NCBI GenBank assembly: GCA_002478885.1
Contig: DLKC01000063.1
Span: 1 to 64,000, forward strand
Direction: 5' to 3'
From: Chitinophagaceae bacterium UBA7600
GTDB taxonomy: Bacteria > Bacteroidota > Bacteroidia > Chitinophagales > Chitinophagaceae
DNA: 64,000 nt
Below, in pieces: positions 36,771 through 45,609 of the stretch. Every line of letters starts with the position of its first letter. Position 1 is the stretch's first letter. The translations under genes were made by a program, and so were the position numbers. The notes under the pieces are model-generated. The model worked only from the letters and a program-made list of their open reading frames with translations. It was not told where the DNA came from and did not search any database.

Positions 36771-36797
36771 TCCCGGCAAACTTGCCGGGATTTTATT
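36771..36797 (+). terminator. Terminator after the M3 peptidase gene
   Basis: TCCCGGCAA (36771-36779) pairs with TTGCCGGGA (36782-36790), followed by a T-rich run. Confidence 0.8.
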
Positions 36798-36839
36798 TGC
36801 CTGTTATTTTAATGCAGATTTATATGGCCAGCATTATAA

Positions 36840-36874
36840 GGTTAGCATTAAATACTCCTAATTTAGTGCTAACC
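36840..36874. promoter_or_regulatory. Long dyad, probable MarR operator
   Basis: GGTTAGCATTAAAT (36840-36853) and ATTTAGTGCTAACC (36861-36874) are inverted copies with one mismatch and a 7-base spacer. It ends 35 bases before the marR-like ATG and has no T run, so an operator is more likely than a terminator. MarR proteins commonly bind such dyads in their own promoters. Confidence 0.65.
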
Positions 36875-36909
36875 GGTATAGCGAGCATCAAATTCAAAAC
36901 TATCCACTT

Positions 36910-37359
36910 ATGAGTTTAGAAGAGTCGATACAGCAACCAACTTTTCGCAATGAAAACCTAAAGAGTATGGTAAACATACTTTATACCCAAAGCTGGTTGG
37001 AAGAGCGGATAAAAAAGTTTCTGCAACAGGAAAATATTACGATGCAGCAATACAATATCCTGCGCATTCTGCGGGGTGCGAAAAAGCCTTTAAGTACTAT
37101 GCAAATCAGGGAGAGGATGCTCGACAGAATGAGTGATACGAGTCGCGTGGTAGACCGTATGATATTGAAAGCACTTGTTGAGAAAAAGCTCAATAAAAAG
37201 GATAAAAGACTGGTAGACGTGACCATCACCGAGTCAGGTCTTAAACTGCTTGGAAAACTGGATGAAAAAAACAAGGATCTTGATGATATTATGAGCAACC
37301 TCTCGGAAGCAGAGATGAAACTGTTAAATCACCTGCTCGATAAATTAAGGGAAGGCTAA
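36910..37359 (+). CDS. MarR family transcriptional regulator
   Basis: 149 residues with a winged helix-turn-helix: LQQENITMQQYNILRILRG, STMQIRERMLDRMSDTSR (recognition region), DRMILKALVEKKLNKKD and KRLVDVTITESGLKLL (wing). Helices at both ends form the dimer interface. It probably represses its own gene through the dyad at 36840-36874. The ligand and any further targets are unknown. The glycosidase gene starts 30 bases downstream and may be cotranscribed. Confidence 0.92.
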   Translation: MSLEESIQQPTFRNENLKSMVNILYTQSWLEERIKKFLQQENITMQQYNILRILRGAKKPLSTMQIRERMLDRMSDTSRVVDRMILKALVEKKLNKKDKRLVDVTITESGLKLLGKLDEKNKDLDDIMSNLSEAEMKLLNHLLDKLREG

Positions 37360-37388
37360 CCTAAAATCAACATTCTTATATTCGCTCA

Positions 37389-38948
37389 ATGAAGCAAGGC
37401 AAACCTGTATTACTTTTCTTTTTCCTGTTTTTTTCTTTTGTTGTTTCCTCTTTTGCCCAGCCCCGGTACGAGTTCAGAGCCGTATGGATCGCCACCGTAA
37501 ACAATATTGACTGGCCTTCTGCTAAAGGACTCCCCGTTGTTACACAAAAAGCGGAATACATTGCCATGCTCGACAGCCTCCAGAAGATCGGTATTAATGC
37601 AGTTGTTGTGCAGGTTCGCCCCGCAGCAGATGCTTTCTATCCTTCACAGTATGAGCCGTGGAGCGAGTTTTTGAATGGTGTGCAGGGATTGCCCCCACTT
37701 CCATATTACGACCCTTTACAATTCATGATCGATGAGGCACATAAACGCGGAATGGAATTTCATGCGTGGCTCAATCCGTACCGGGCCGTATTTGATTTGA
37801 AAAGCTCGTCTGTTTCACCAACTCATATAACGCGTATTCATAAAGACTGGTTTATTGTTTATGGAACAAAAAAATACTTTAATCCCGGCTTACCTGAAAC
37901 CAGGCAGTTTGTTACAAACATTGTAAAGGATATTGTTAAGCGTTATGATGTTGATGCCATTCATATGGATGATTATTTTTATCCTTACCGTATTGCCGGC
38001 AAAGAATTTCCCGATGCAAATACCTACAAAAAATATGGCAACGGGCTTACAAAAGATGCATGGCGAAGAAGCAACTGCGATAGTATTATTAAAATGATAC
38101 ACGATGCTATAATTGACATAAAGCCAACTGTGCAGTTCGGCATAAGCCCTTTTGGCGTGTGGCGTAACAGAAACCAGGATGCCGATGGTAGCCCAACACA
38201 AGCCGGCCAGACCAACTATGATGATCTTTATGCCGATATATTGCTTTGGTTGCGCAATGGTTGGATAGACTATGTTGCGCCACAATTGTATTGGGAAATC
38301 GGACACCGTTTGTGCGACTATACCTTGTTACTCGACTGGTGGGGCAGGCACAGTTATGGAAAGCATGTGTATATTGGCCATGGCGTTTATCGCACACAGG
38401 AAAATCCAACGACAGCATGGTTTAATAAGAAGGAACTACCAAACGAAATAGCCATGCTGCGTAACAACAGCGCCATACAGGGAAGCATCTATTTTAGTGC
38501 AGTAAGTATTTTGCGTAATCCCAACGGATGGGCCGATAGCCTTCGATTAAATGAATACAGCAGGCCTGCTTTGTTACCGCCTATGCCGTGGATCGATACA
38601 GTGCCGCCGCAACGGCCCGTTATCGCAGACCTCACTGAAAGCAGTTCAAAGAGCGATAGCAAGTTTACATTAAAAATAAAAACCAACACGGTTAACGAAA
38701 CAGAACAGGTAAAAACTTTCGCCATTTTTCTTTCGGGCAATTTCGCATCGCTTGGCAATTTACCATTCCGAATAATTACTGCCAATGCTTCTGAAACAAT
38801 TACCGATATCGTTCAAAGCGATATTCCCGTTGAGTGGAGCGCTTGTTATATCGCAGTAAGTGCTGTGGACAGGGAGAATAACGAAAGCTCCCTAAGCAAC
38901 GTGGTTCAGTTGGTTAAAACTTCCAAAGGCTGGGTAATACCAAAATAA
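37389..38948 (+). CDS. Family 10-like glycosyl hydrolase (GHL10/DUF187)
   Basis: 519 residues, signal peptide with cleavage near FAQP (residue 25). The GHL10 barrel begins RAVWIATVNNIDWPSAKG and includes VVVQVRPAADAFYPSQYEPWSEFL, here read as two blocks, then WLNPYRAVFD, DAIHMDDYFYPY (acidic residues at strand ends), QFGISPFGVWRNRNQD and YVAPQLYWEIGH. A C-terminal beta-domain of about 120 residues follows. Characterised relatives act on peptidoglycan-like or other glycans; here the substrate is not predictable. Confidence 0.9.
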   Translation: MKQGKPVLLFFFLFFSFVVSSFAQPRYEFRAVWIATVNNIDWPSAKGLPVVTQKAEYIAMLDSLQKIGINAVVVQVRPAADAFYPSQYEPWSEFLNGVQGLPPLPYYDPLQFMIDEAHKRGMEFHAWLNPYRAVFDLKSSSVSPTHITRIHKDWFIVYGTKKYFNPGLPETRQFVTNIVKDIVKRYDVDAIHMDDYFYPYRIAGKEFPDANTYKKYGNGLTKDAWRRSNCDSIIKMIHDAIIDIKPTVQFGISPFGVWRNRNQDADGSPTQAGQTNYDDLYADILLWLRNGWIDYVAPQLYWEIGHRLCDYTLLLDWWGRHSYGKHVYIGHGVYRTQENPTTAWFNKKELPNEIAMLRNNSAIQGSIYFSAVSILRNPNGWADSLRLNEYSRPALLPPMPWIDTVPPQRPVIADLTESSSKSDSKFTLKIKTNTVNETEQVKTFAIFLSGNFASLGNLPFRIITANASETITDIVQSDIPVEWSACYIAVSAVDRENNESSLSNVVQLVKTSKGWVIPK

Positions 38949-38993
38949 TTCTTTCTTTTATGCAGCCGGCTGTTGTTAGCTATGGCATCGCCT

Positions 38994-39013
38994 GTTGTGT
39001 CACTCTCTTGTAC
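38994..39013 (-). repeat. Single copy of the intergenic element, subtype B
   Basis: GTTGTGTCACTCTCTTGTAC, preceded by GGCATCGCCT (the GATGCC block on the other strand). It lies in the 302-base convergent gap 38949-39250, 46 bases after the glycosidase stop. The rest of the gap has no gene. Confidence 0.85.
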
Positions 39014-39250
39014 AGTTGGTCCTAAGGTCATCAATGGCGGAGGAACGAAAGCAATTATCATCCTGATAGCTATCTCCCGGATCTAAAATTCCGGTCTTCC
39101 TGACTTGTATTCTGCAGTAAAACTTTGTGATCCCGCATTGTTTTTTCTATACAAAAAGCGCAACAAATGTTTAATACTATTACAAGCGCCGGGCCGTAAA
39201 ATTTAATTCTGTGTGCATGCAGATAAATCCGTGAATATGTCCGGACATTT

Positions 39251-40237
39251 TTATAAGCGCATGATCTTTTCGAGGTCTTCTTTGCTAACTGTAAGCAAGC
39301 CAGCGGCAGGCAGCCGCCGCGTAAGTTCTTTCCAGTTATTATCTGCCTTAAAGATTTTTTTCAATGTGGGCAGAGCTTCGCTGAGCCTGTTATTGTTGGC
39401 AAGTGTAATTGCTGTCCAATATTGCATTTCTACATTTTCCGGGAACATTTTCATTGCGGCGTGGTATTCATTCATTGCAGTGACCATATCATTTTTCTCC
39501 GTAGCGAGGTCGCCATTGTTCATGTGCTGGTAAGCGATGTAGAGATTATATAATCTTCGCAATTCCTCTATCGGTTGCGGGTTGTCATCGACACGCACAT
39601 CGATCAGTTTGTCGTTCCATGGCTGGTTATTGGCTGACCCGGGAACAACGATCATAGCAGCGGCCTGCATACCGCGAATATCGCCGCCCACACTTTGCGC
39701 TCCATCAAGCGCGGCCAAAACCCTTTCTGCCAATGGCTTTCCGTAAGAAGCACGAAACGCGGCTGCCATTGCATTACAAACTTCATTGGTAAGCATCATA
39801 TTACTCTGCACGCTAAAATTGGCTCCTTGCATATCGGAGGCATACTGAATGCAATTTTTGCCGGTAAAGCCGGAGACGGCTCCTTTCGCATCTAAAAAGG
39901 CGACCTGGCGAACTTCCCGGCCGCCATCAAGTAAGAGCAGGCTATCCAAAGCTTTCTTGGCATCAATGCCCTGCTTCATCAATGCCAGCCCTTTTGGCCC
40001 GTACGATTTATCGATAAAAGATTGTGTTGCTACAACACCAACGCCAGCCTCTCCCCAGATTACACTAGTGCCCACGCTAAACCAATGGCTTTGCACCGCT
40101 GCGGCCATTTCACCCGTTGTGCTGTCTCTTGCCACTATAGAAAATGTGTGCACCAATGGTGATGCTGACCGGTATACCTGGGCTGAAGCCGTAACCGCTG
40201 CGATGGCAGATAAAATAAGTAAGGTTGCTTTATTCAT
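39251..40237 (-). CDS. DUF1028 domain-containing protein
   Basis: 328 residues with a signal peptide (LLILSAIAAVTASA). The DUF1028 domain, predicted to have an Ntn-hydrolase-like fold, includes HTFSIVARDSTTGEMAAAV, GVVATQSFIDKSYGPKGLA, CNAMAAAFRASYGKPLAER and DGAQSVGGDIRGMQAAAM. The last 110 residues form TPR-like helices (LYNLYIAYQHMNNGDLATE, MNEYHAAMKMFPENVEMQY). The catalytic activity of the family is not established. Exported location and TPR tail suggest a partner protein. Confidence 0.87.
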   Translation of the reverse strand: MNKATLLILSAIAAVTASAQVYRSASPLVHTFSIVARDSTTGEMAAAVQSHWFSVGTSVIWGEAGVGVVATQSFIDKSYGPKGLALMKQGIDAKKALDSLLLLDGGREVRQVAFLDAKGAVSGFTGKNCIQYASDMQGANFSVQSNMMLTNEVCNAMAAAFRASYGKPLAERVLAALDGAQSVGGDIRGMQAAAMIVVPGSANNQPWNDKLIDVRVDDNPQPIEELRRLYNLYIAYQHMNNGDLATEKNDMVTAMNEYHAAMKMFPENVEMQYWTAITLANNNRLSEALPTLKKIFKADNNWKELTRRLPAAGLLTVSKEDLEKIMRL

Positions 40238-40433
40238 GCGTGTATTTGCATTATTGTTAGTAACAGAATGAAAGTACAGGAAAGCTAAATCAAATCTCCC
40301 TGTTTTTCTTAACCAAATTTTTTATTCCCAGCACATAATGAAACGGCGCTCCAGCCGTTTTAAAAAATAAAAAAGTATTTCATTGCAAAAATCTACGCTG
40401 TTGTATTGTTAACTATTCAAAAGTTTTATTGCA

Positions 40434-40955
40434 ATGAAAAATATTCTGCACTTTGCCAGTGTAGTGGCTGTGTTGTTTGTTTGCGCTTCCTTCAGGGAAA
40501 AACATTATGCTCATGGTACTTATTTTATCGTAGTTGAAAAAAGCAAATTTGAGCTCACCGTATTTGATGATGACGGTTGGCTGGTAAAATACCCGGTTGT
40601 TTTTGGCAATGATGACCTGGGCGATAAATTGATGGAAGGTGATCGTAAAACACCGGAGGGGAATTTTACAGTAGTTAACAAAAGGGTGCATGAAAAATGG
40701 GATCGTTTTATAATGCTCGACTATCCAACCAAAGAAAGCTACGATAAATTCAATTACAGGAAGGCGCATGGAATTATTCCAAAATCTGCGCAAATTGGCG
40801 GTGGCATTGGTATACATGGCGTGTGGCCGCATGAAGAGTTTGCGGTGGATCGCTATGACAACTGGACACAGGGTTGTATAAGTATGAAGAATGAAGACGT
40901 GGAAGAACTCTATTCTATGGTTAAGCCCGGAACAAAAGTGATCATTAAAAAATGA
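40434..40955 (+). CDS. L,D-transpeptidase family protein (YkuD domain)
   Basis: 173 residues; a weak N-terminal signal segment (FASVVAVLFVCASF) directs it to the periplasm. The YkuD domain starts at YFIVVEKSKFELTVFDDDG and holds GIHGVWPHEE and TQGCISM with the catalytic Cys at position 148. It should form or cut L,D cross-links in peptidoglycan or attach proteins to it. Monocistronic and divergent from the DUF1028 gene. Confidence 0.9.
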   Translation: MKNILHFASVVAVLFVCASFREKHYAHGTYFIVVEKSKFELTVFDDDGWLVKYPVVFGNDDLGDKLMEGDRKTPEGNFTVVNKRVHEKWDRFIMLDYPTKESYDKFNYRKAHGIIPKSAQIGGGIGIHGVWPHEEFAVDRYDNWTQGCISMKNEDVEELYSMVKPGTKVIIKK

Positions 40956-40998
40956 CGTGACTTCGTTTATTGATCTGCGTTGCGGAGTAATGTTCTTT

Positions 40999-41018
40999 GT
41001 ACAAGAGTGCGACGCAAG
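40999..41018 (+). repeat. Single copy of the intergenic element, subtype A
   Basis: GTACAAGAGTGCGACGCAAG followed by AGGCGATGCCATTTGC, one of the most complete copies. It lies in the 101-base convergent gap between the L,D-transpeptidase gene and the gene ending at 41057. Confidence 0.87.
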
Positions 41019-41056
41019 AGGCGATGCCATTTGCACGAAAGCCCGGCCCAGAAAAA

Positions 41057-42613
41057 TTACCAAGGGCTTCGGCCGCTTGTTTTTACTTTATCTTTAATGA
41101 TTTCGCTCATGGGTTTTTCGTACACCTTGCTTTCTACCCATGAAATAACATCTACATAGGCGAAGGACCTTGTTTCGAAACGGCTTTTCTCGTGTCGTTT
41201 TATTTTCTCTAAAAATGTTTTTAGTTCGGGTTTTAGCTGGCGTGGCGATGCGGTGAAAGAGTGCCGCAGAAACTTGAAAATTTCCTCTTCAACAATGGTA
41301 AGGTTTTTCATCCTGGCCATGAAACGGTATGCTGATTTTATGAGGTATTCGAGTATATCAAAATTGCCGAGTTCGTAATGCGCAACAAGATGCATAAGGC
41401 GGGCATAGCAATGGAGGTCGATACGCAGGTCTACCGGTCCGTTGATAATTTTTAAGAGGTAATCGATAGCAGTGTGGTAATCGCCGCTTCCAAAATACAG
41501 TGTTGCTATCTTGTAATTGAAAACGAGTACGCGATGGCGATCGATATATAGTGAATACTCTTCCATTTTTTCCATAAGGCCGGGCACCAATGCAAGTCCA
41601 TCTTTAAAAGTACCGAGCATAAGATGCTGGTTAATACGTGCACTGTTTATATACACAAAAGTGTGAATCCTGAAATTATCATGTACGGACGCCAAATCGG
41701 TTTTTGCGTAAGCTTCAAATTGTTTCAGTGTGACTTCGAATTCGCTATAATTACGCAGGTCGAAATGCGCATTCAGCAGGTTGTGCATGCCTTTGATGTA
41801 GTGACCGGTTTCAACAGCAATCATTAAGGGCACTTCGTCAAACAGGTCGGTCCACTTGCGGCTGTAACGATAATACATCAGGAAATCCTGGCGAATAAAT
41901 GCATACCAGCAATAGCTCTGGTACAGGTACAATCGTTCATAGAAATCTGTGATATTTTTGGTATTGGCGGGGAGGTTGTGTTTAAAGAATTCGCGTATAC
42001 CCTTTTCATCCTGTTCATTTCTTGCGTGACCGTTTTTTACGTACCAGTTATAAAGCAGTAATGCAAGGTTGGATAACTTGGTAACACGGTCGATGTGTTC
42101 ACTTATATCGGAAGCTTCTCTTGCAAGTATCTCTGTTTTTTCCAATGTGCTTCTGGTGATATGCAGTGTTTCAATTTTCTTTTCAAGTGATAATACGGGA
42201 ACAAGAAAATTGTATTTGTGGTTGGCTTTTGCGATCTCCTTTGCTTTCTCCAGCAGTTTAAGACTTTGCAGCTTTAAACCTTTGTTGTAGAGCAGGCGCG
42301 CATAGTCTAAATGCTCGCTTAATTGCAGGTCAATGTTCTCTGTACTTTTTAAGAGCCGCAGACTGGCAAGCAATTGCTTATTCAGGTGCGATTTTAAATT
42401 GGCGAGCTGTGGTTTGGTGATTGGTGCGAGTTTTTTCAGCAGTATTTTCTCATCGTAGTCGGGCATTTTGTCCAGCGCGTCGAAAAGCCGCACTATCCGA
42501 AGGTCTTCCTTGGAGGAACTTCGTTTGATATATAGCTTGAAATGCCTTTTTTCAGCTTTTTCCAATGAGCGGATCAGCTGAAAAAGCGCATCAGTAAAAC
42601 GGTTGGACATCAT
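41057..42613 (-). CDS. Conserved hypothetical helical protein
   Basis: 518 residues, no signal peptide or membrane span, almost entirely alpha-helical by eye. The start is FTDALFQLIRSLEKAEKRHFKLYIKR; repeated helical pairs such as YARLLYNKGLKLQSLKLLEKA and ATLYFGSGDYHTAIDYLLK look TPR-like. The N-terminal basic region (KRHFKLYIKRSSS) might contact nucleic acid or membrane. I do not recognise a named family and assign no function. It is monocistronic. Confidence 0.78.
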   Translation of the reverse strand: MMSNRFTDALFQLIRSLEKAEKRHFKLYIKRSSSKEDLRIVRLFDALDKMPDYDEKILLKKLAPITKPQLANLKSHLNKQLLASLRLLKSTENIDLQLSEHLDYARLLYNKGLKLQSLKLLEKAKEIAKANHKYNFLVPVLSLEKKIETLHITRSTLEKTEILAREASDISEHIDRVTKLSNLALLLYNWYVKNGHARNEQDEKGIREFFKHNLPANTKNITDFYERLYLYQSYCWYAFIRQDFLMYYRYSRKWTDLFDEVPLMIAVETGHYIKGMHNLLNAHFDLRNYSEFEVTLKQFEAYAKTDLASVHDNFRIHTFVYINSARINQHLMLGTFKDGLALVPGLMEKMEEYSLYIDRHRVLVFNYKIATLYFGSGDYHTAIDYLLKIINGPVDLRIDLHCYARLMHLVAHYELGNFDILEYLIKSAYRFMARMKNLTIVEEEIFKFLRHSFTASPRQLKPELKTFLEKIKRHEKSRFETRSFAYVDVISWVESKVYEKPMSEIIKDKVKTSGRSPW

Positions 42614-42722
42614 AATAAAAATCTCCCAAAACTCAATACCATAAAGGGTTTCGTCTATTTAATTTCCTTTAGGCATCATTAAAATAACCACAATTTGAAT
42701 TTTCTCATGTAATTAACCCTTT

Positions 42723-42730
42723 TACATTTG
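42723..42730 (+). promoter_or_regulatory. -7 box of a possible small RNA
   Basis: TACATTTG, a full match to TAnnTTTG on the plus strand. A TTTG lies 25 bases upstream (42694-42697), slightly far for a -33 element. There is no plus-strand gene downstream before 45.6 kb. Confidence 0.42.
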
Positions 42731-42736
42731 TATCAG

Positions 42737-42906
42737 GAAGTTAATAAATCATACGGCAGGCAATCGGTAGACAGGCAATCAGTATATAAGCAAACAATCA
42801 AGAGGCCGTAGAAAACAGCGTAGTGCTGTTCTAAAAAGAATTTTGAAAATTTTCATATGGCAAGCAATCGTTAGAGGCCAGTCCGTTTCTACGGAAGGGC
42901 TTTTTT
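42737..42906 (+). ncRNA. Candidate small RNA
   Basis: The 406-base gap 42614-43019 separates two minus-strand genes, yet it holds a plus-strand -7 box (42723) and a plus-strand terminator (42875-42906). The stretch between contains a 6-bp hairpin (AACAGC 42814-42819 with GCTGTT 42825-42830), four CAATC motifs (42761, 42776, 42795, 42865), three of them in roughly 17-base units, and AGAGGCC twice (42801, 42873). No ORF. It does not match tmRNA, RNase P, SRP RNA or 6S RNA in a way I can recognise. The boundaries are estimates. Confidence 0.4.
42875..42906 (+). terminator. Plus-strand terminator in a minus-strand gene gap
   Basis: AGGCC (42875-42879), tandem A-G mismatches, TCCGT (42882-42886), loop TTCT, ACGGA (42891-42895), then GGC (42898-42900) and six T. 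The T run exists only in the plus direction. Confidence 0.6.
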
Positions 42907-43019
42907 CATTTAGGCAGGCGAATATATATCAACTGTTTAAATTTTGATCTTTTTTCGAAAAAAATTTCGCTACCTCCCCTGGAAGGGTCATCGCCCAGCT
43001 GTTCTTCCGGCAATAAATA

Positions 43020-43973
43020 TTACTTTAAAAAGACTGTTACACTTTTCGTCCATTGTTGCGGGGCATTTTTGCAGAGACTTGCGTGGCCTACACCATCGTA
43101 TTCCACCAGGGTTTTATTTGAAGAAGCCAGGTTAGCGAATATTTCGTCGGTTTCCTGTTTAAGCACGCGGTTATCTTCCTTGCCCCATTGCAGCAATACA
43201 GGGCAGTTGATCTTTTTTACATATTCCGCAGGCTTATGCGAGAAACTCCATACCCCTTCTTCGGTACCGCCCCAGAAAGTAAGCAATGTGCCAAGCGGTT
43301 CAGCAGGCAGGTTCATATTTCGCACAAAACCATCCACTGCATCGTGCATGGTAGCGAATGGCATTTCGAGAATTATTTTCGAGGGTTGAATGGATACATA
43401 ATCGCTCATCGCAGTTGTAATGGTGGCTGCGCCCATCGAAATTCCATACAACACAATATTTTTTTCGCCGCTGCTGCTAACATAGTCATAGGCAGCTTTT
43501 ACGTCTTTGGCTTCCTTAATGCCAACGGAACATTCACTTCCTTCGCTGTTTCCATGTGCCCTGAAATCGATCATGAAAAGATTCCAGCCCATATTATAAA
43601 AGGCAGTGGCCTCGGGTATTAAACCACTACGGCAACTGCCATGGCCATGAAACATTATGATGGTTCCTTTCGGTGCAATCGTATCGCCGGGCCTGTGCAA
43701 AACACTCCAGCAGGCAAGTTTTACGTGATCTTCCGTAGTTATTGTAACCGTGTCGTGCGGAGCTTTCAGCGAGTCGGTAACAATGCTTTTGGCCATGGGC
43801 AGGCCAAAAAGAACGGCGCTTGTTCTATCAAGAAAACCCATTTGATGAAATGGCGCCGCGTGATAGTCTTCCACAAATCTTGTGAAGTGATAAGCTTGTA
43901 TTGCGCAAATGATATTGAGTACAACAAAAAGTATGAGCAGCAGATATGCGAGCCGCCTTAAGCGTTTTTTCAT
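43020..43973 (-). CDS. Alpha/beta hydrolase, membrane-anchored
   Basis: 317 residues; an N-terminal membrane segment (LAYLLLILFVVLNIICAIQA) is followed by a serine hydrolase domain. IIMFHGHGSCRSG is the oxyanion-hole region, YGISMGAATI the nucleophile elbow (G-x-S-x-G), QWGKEDNRVLK supplies the acid and GVGHASLCK the His. It resembles BAAT/YqkD-type hydrolases. The substrate is unknown. The ATG at 43973 is chosen over an upstream TTG. Confidence 0.85.
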   Translation of the reverse strand: MKKRLRRLAYLLLILFVVLNIICAIQAYHFTRFVEDYHAAPFHQMGFLDRTSAVLFGLPMAKSIVTDSLKAPHDTVTITTEDHVKLACWSVLHRPGDTIAPKGTIIMFHGHGSCRSGLIPEATAFYNMGWNLFMIDFRAHGNSEGSECSVGIKEAKDVKAAYDYVSSSGEKNIVLYGISMGAATITTAMSDYVSIQPSKIILEMPFATMHDAVDGFVRNMNLPAEPLGTLLTFWGGTEEGVWSFSHKPAEYVKKINCPVLLQWGKEDNRVLKQETDEIFANLASSNKTLVEYDGVGHASLCKNAPQQWTKSVTVFLK

Positions 43974-44166
43974 GTACAAAAATTTGACGGGCTAAATTAG
44001 TGATAAAATCTGCCGGCAATCATATGCAATGATGAAGGGAATTTTTTATATTGTTAGTGGTCACCTGCACCACAGATCATCTTTGCTTGCGACGCTCCGT
44101 TCATCTTTTGCTGCTTTGGGCATCTGGCGCGAATGCTGATGGCCGTTTGCCAATATATTTACTGCA

Positions 44167-44186
44167 GTACAAGTGTGCGACGCAAC
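44167..44186 (+). repeat. Single copy of the intergenic element, subtype A
   Basis: GTACAAGTGTGCGACGCAAC, preceded by CTGCA. It lies in the 306-base gap 43974-44279 between the hydrolase start and the serS stop. A GCTTGCGACGCTCC stretch at 44087-44100 may be a decayed partner. The rest of the gap holds the serS terminator. Confidence 0.85.
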
Positions 44187-44217
44187 GGCAGCCTGGTCGC
44201 AGCAATGTCGCCGGGTA

Positions 44218-44254
44218 AAAAATGAAAACTGAAAGGCTTGCGTTAGCCCTTCAG
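44218..44254 (-). terminator. serS terminator
   Basis: On the minus strand CTGAAGGGCT pairs with AGCCTTTCAG (44245-44254 and 44229-44238), with T-rich sequence following toward lower coordinates. Confidence 0.7.
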
Positions 44255-44279
44255 CTTTATAATATGCATTGTTTTTAAA

Positions 44280-45548
44280 CTAAATACTTGCCGCTCCAAA
44301 ATATTTTTGCAGCACCAGTGGAATGCTGATGCCTGTTTCTGTTTGATTATTTTCAAGAATGCCGGCCATAATGCGTGGCAGCGCAAGCGAACTTCCGTTC
44401 AGGCTGTGCACCAGTTGCGTTTTGCCTGAGGTATCTTTAAAACGGCATTTTAAACGGTTGGCCTGGAAACTTTCGAAATTGCTGACACTGCTTACTTCGA
44501 GCCATTTTTCCTGTGCTGCGCTGTAGATTTCAAAATCAAAGGTAAGTGCACTGGTAAAGCCCATATCGCCGCCACAAAGTTTTAGAATGCGATATGGCAA
44601 TCCCAGTGATTGTACCAAACGCTCAACATGGTGAACCATTTGTTCAAATGCTTCGTAACTGGTTTCGGGTTTTACCATTTGTATGATCTCCACTTTTTCA
44701 AATTGGTGAACGCGGTTTAAGCCACGCACATCTTTACCAAAACTGCCAGCCTCCCTTCTAAAGCAGGGTGACCATGCCGTCATCTTCAGTGGAAGATCTG
44801 ATTCTTTTAAAATTGTATCGCGGTAAATATTGGTGACCGGCACTTCGGCCGTTGGAATAAGGTAGAAGTTATCTTCAGTGGCGTGATACATTTGCCCTTC
44901 TTTATCGGGCAACTGCCCCGTGCCATACGCAGAAGCTTCATTGACCATGAATGGTGGAATATATTCCGTGTAGCCTGCGGCAGTATTGTAATCCAGGAAA
45001 TATTGAATTAATGCGCGCTGTAGTTTTGCGCCTTTGCCTTTAAACAAAGGGAAACCGCTGCCGGTGATTTTAGCGCCGGTTTCAAAATCGATGAGGTCAT
45101 ATTTTTTTATAAGATCCCAATGTGGCAACGCGCCTTCGGGAAGCTTAACATCATCGCCACCGCTGCGAACCACTACGTTGTCTTCAGGTGTTTTACCCGG
45201 AGGAACCAATGCAGATGGTAAATTGGGCAGCTGAATCAATTTTTCCTGCAACGCTTTCTCCGTCGCATTCATTTTTTCTGTAAGCGCTGTTGTTTGCGCC
45301 TTGTTAGCCGCAACATCCTGCTTCATCTGTTCTACTTCTTCTTTTTTCCCTTGTGCCATCAGTTTACCGATCTCTTTGGATGCGCTGTTTATTTTTGATT
45401 GCGTATTATCAAATTCAGCCTGTAATTTTTTACGATCATCATCCAATGCAATAATCTCTTCGACGAGGCCTGCATTTTTGAAATGCCTTACTGCTAACCG
45501 CTCTTTAACCCATTCAGGATTCTGGCGCAATACATTTACCTGTAACAT
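44280..45548 (-). CDS. serS: Serine--tRNA ligase
   Basis: 422-residue class II synthetase that charges tRNA-Ser (and tRNA-Sec where present). The N-terminal coiled-coil arm (about 30-105, rich in Lys, Gln and Glu) binds the tRNA long arm. Motif 2 lies in CFRREAGSFGKDVRGLNR and motif 3 in GSSLALPRIMAGILENNQ. Length and order are normal. The ATG at 45548 gives the standard MLQVNVLRQNPEWV start. It is divergent from the small gene at 45610. Confidence 0.97.
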   Translation of the reverse strand: MLQVNVLRQNPEWVKERLAVRHFKNAGLVEEIIALDDDRKKLQAEFDNTQSKINSASKEIGKLMAQGKKEEVEQMKQDVAANKAQTTALTEKMNATEKALQEKLIQLPNLPSALVPPGKTPEDNVVVRSGGDDVKLPEGALPHWDLIKKYDLIDFETGAKITGSGFPLFKGKGAKLQRALIQYFLDYNTAAGYTEYIPPFMVNEASAYGTGQLPDKEGQMYHATEDNFYLIPTAEVPVTNIYRDTILKESDLPLKMTAWSPCFRREAGSFGKDVRGLNRVHQFEKVEIIQMVKPETSYEAFEQMVHHVERLVQSLGLPYRILKLCGGDMGFTSALTFDFEIYSAAQEKWLEVSSVSNFESFQANRLKCRFKDTSGKTQLVHSLNGSSLALPRIMAGILENNQTETGISIPLVLQKYFGAASI

Positions 45549-45595
45549 TATTTCTTAAAAATTTTTGCAAAGATAGCTTTTGCATTTACTCCCTT

Positions 45596-45603
45596 TACCT
45601 TTG
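45596..45603 (+). promoter_or_regulatory. -7 box of the small gene at 45610
   Basis: TACCTTTG matches TAnnTTTG. It ends seven bases before the ATG at 45610, so the mRNA would be leaderless or nearly so. This also argues against the upstream in-frame ATG at 45580. Confidence 0.45.
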
Positions 45604-45609
45604 CCGGCT

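Noticed and set aside
40341..40360. Hairpin between the DUF1028 and L,D-transpeptidase genes as a terminator
   Set aside because: AAACGGC/GCCGTTT forms a stem, but neither strand has a T run after it and the genes diverge.
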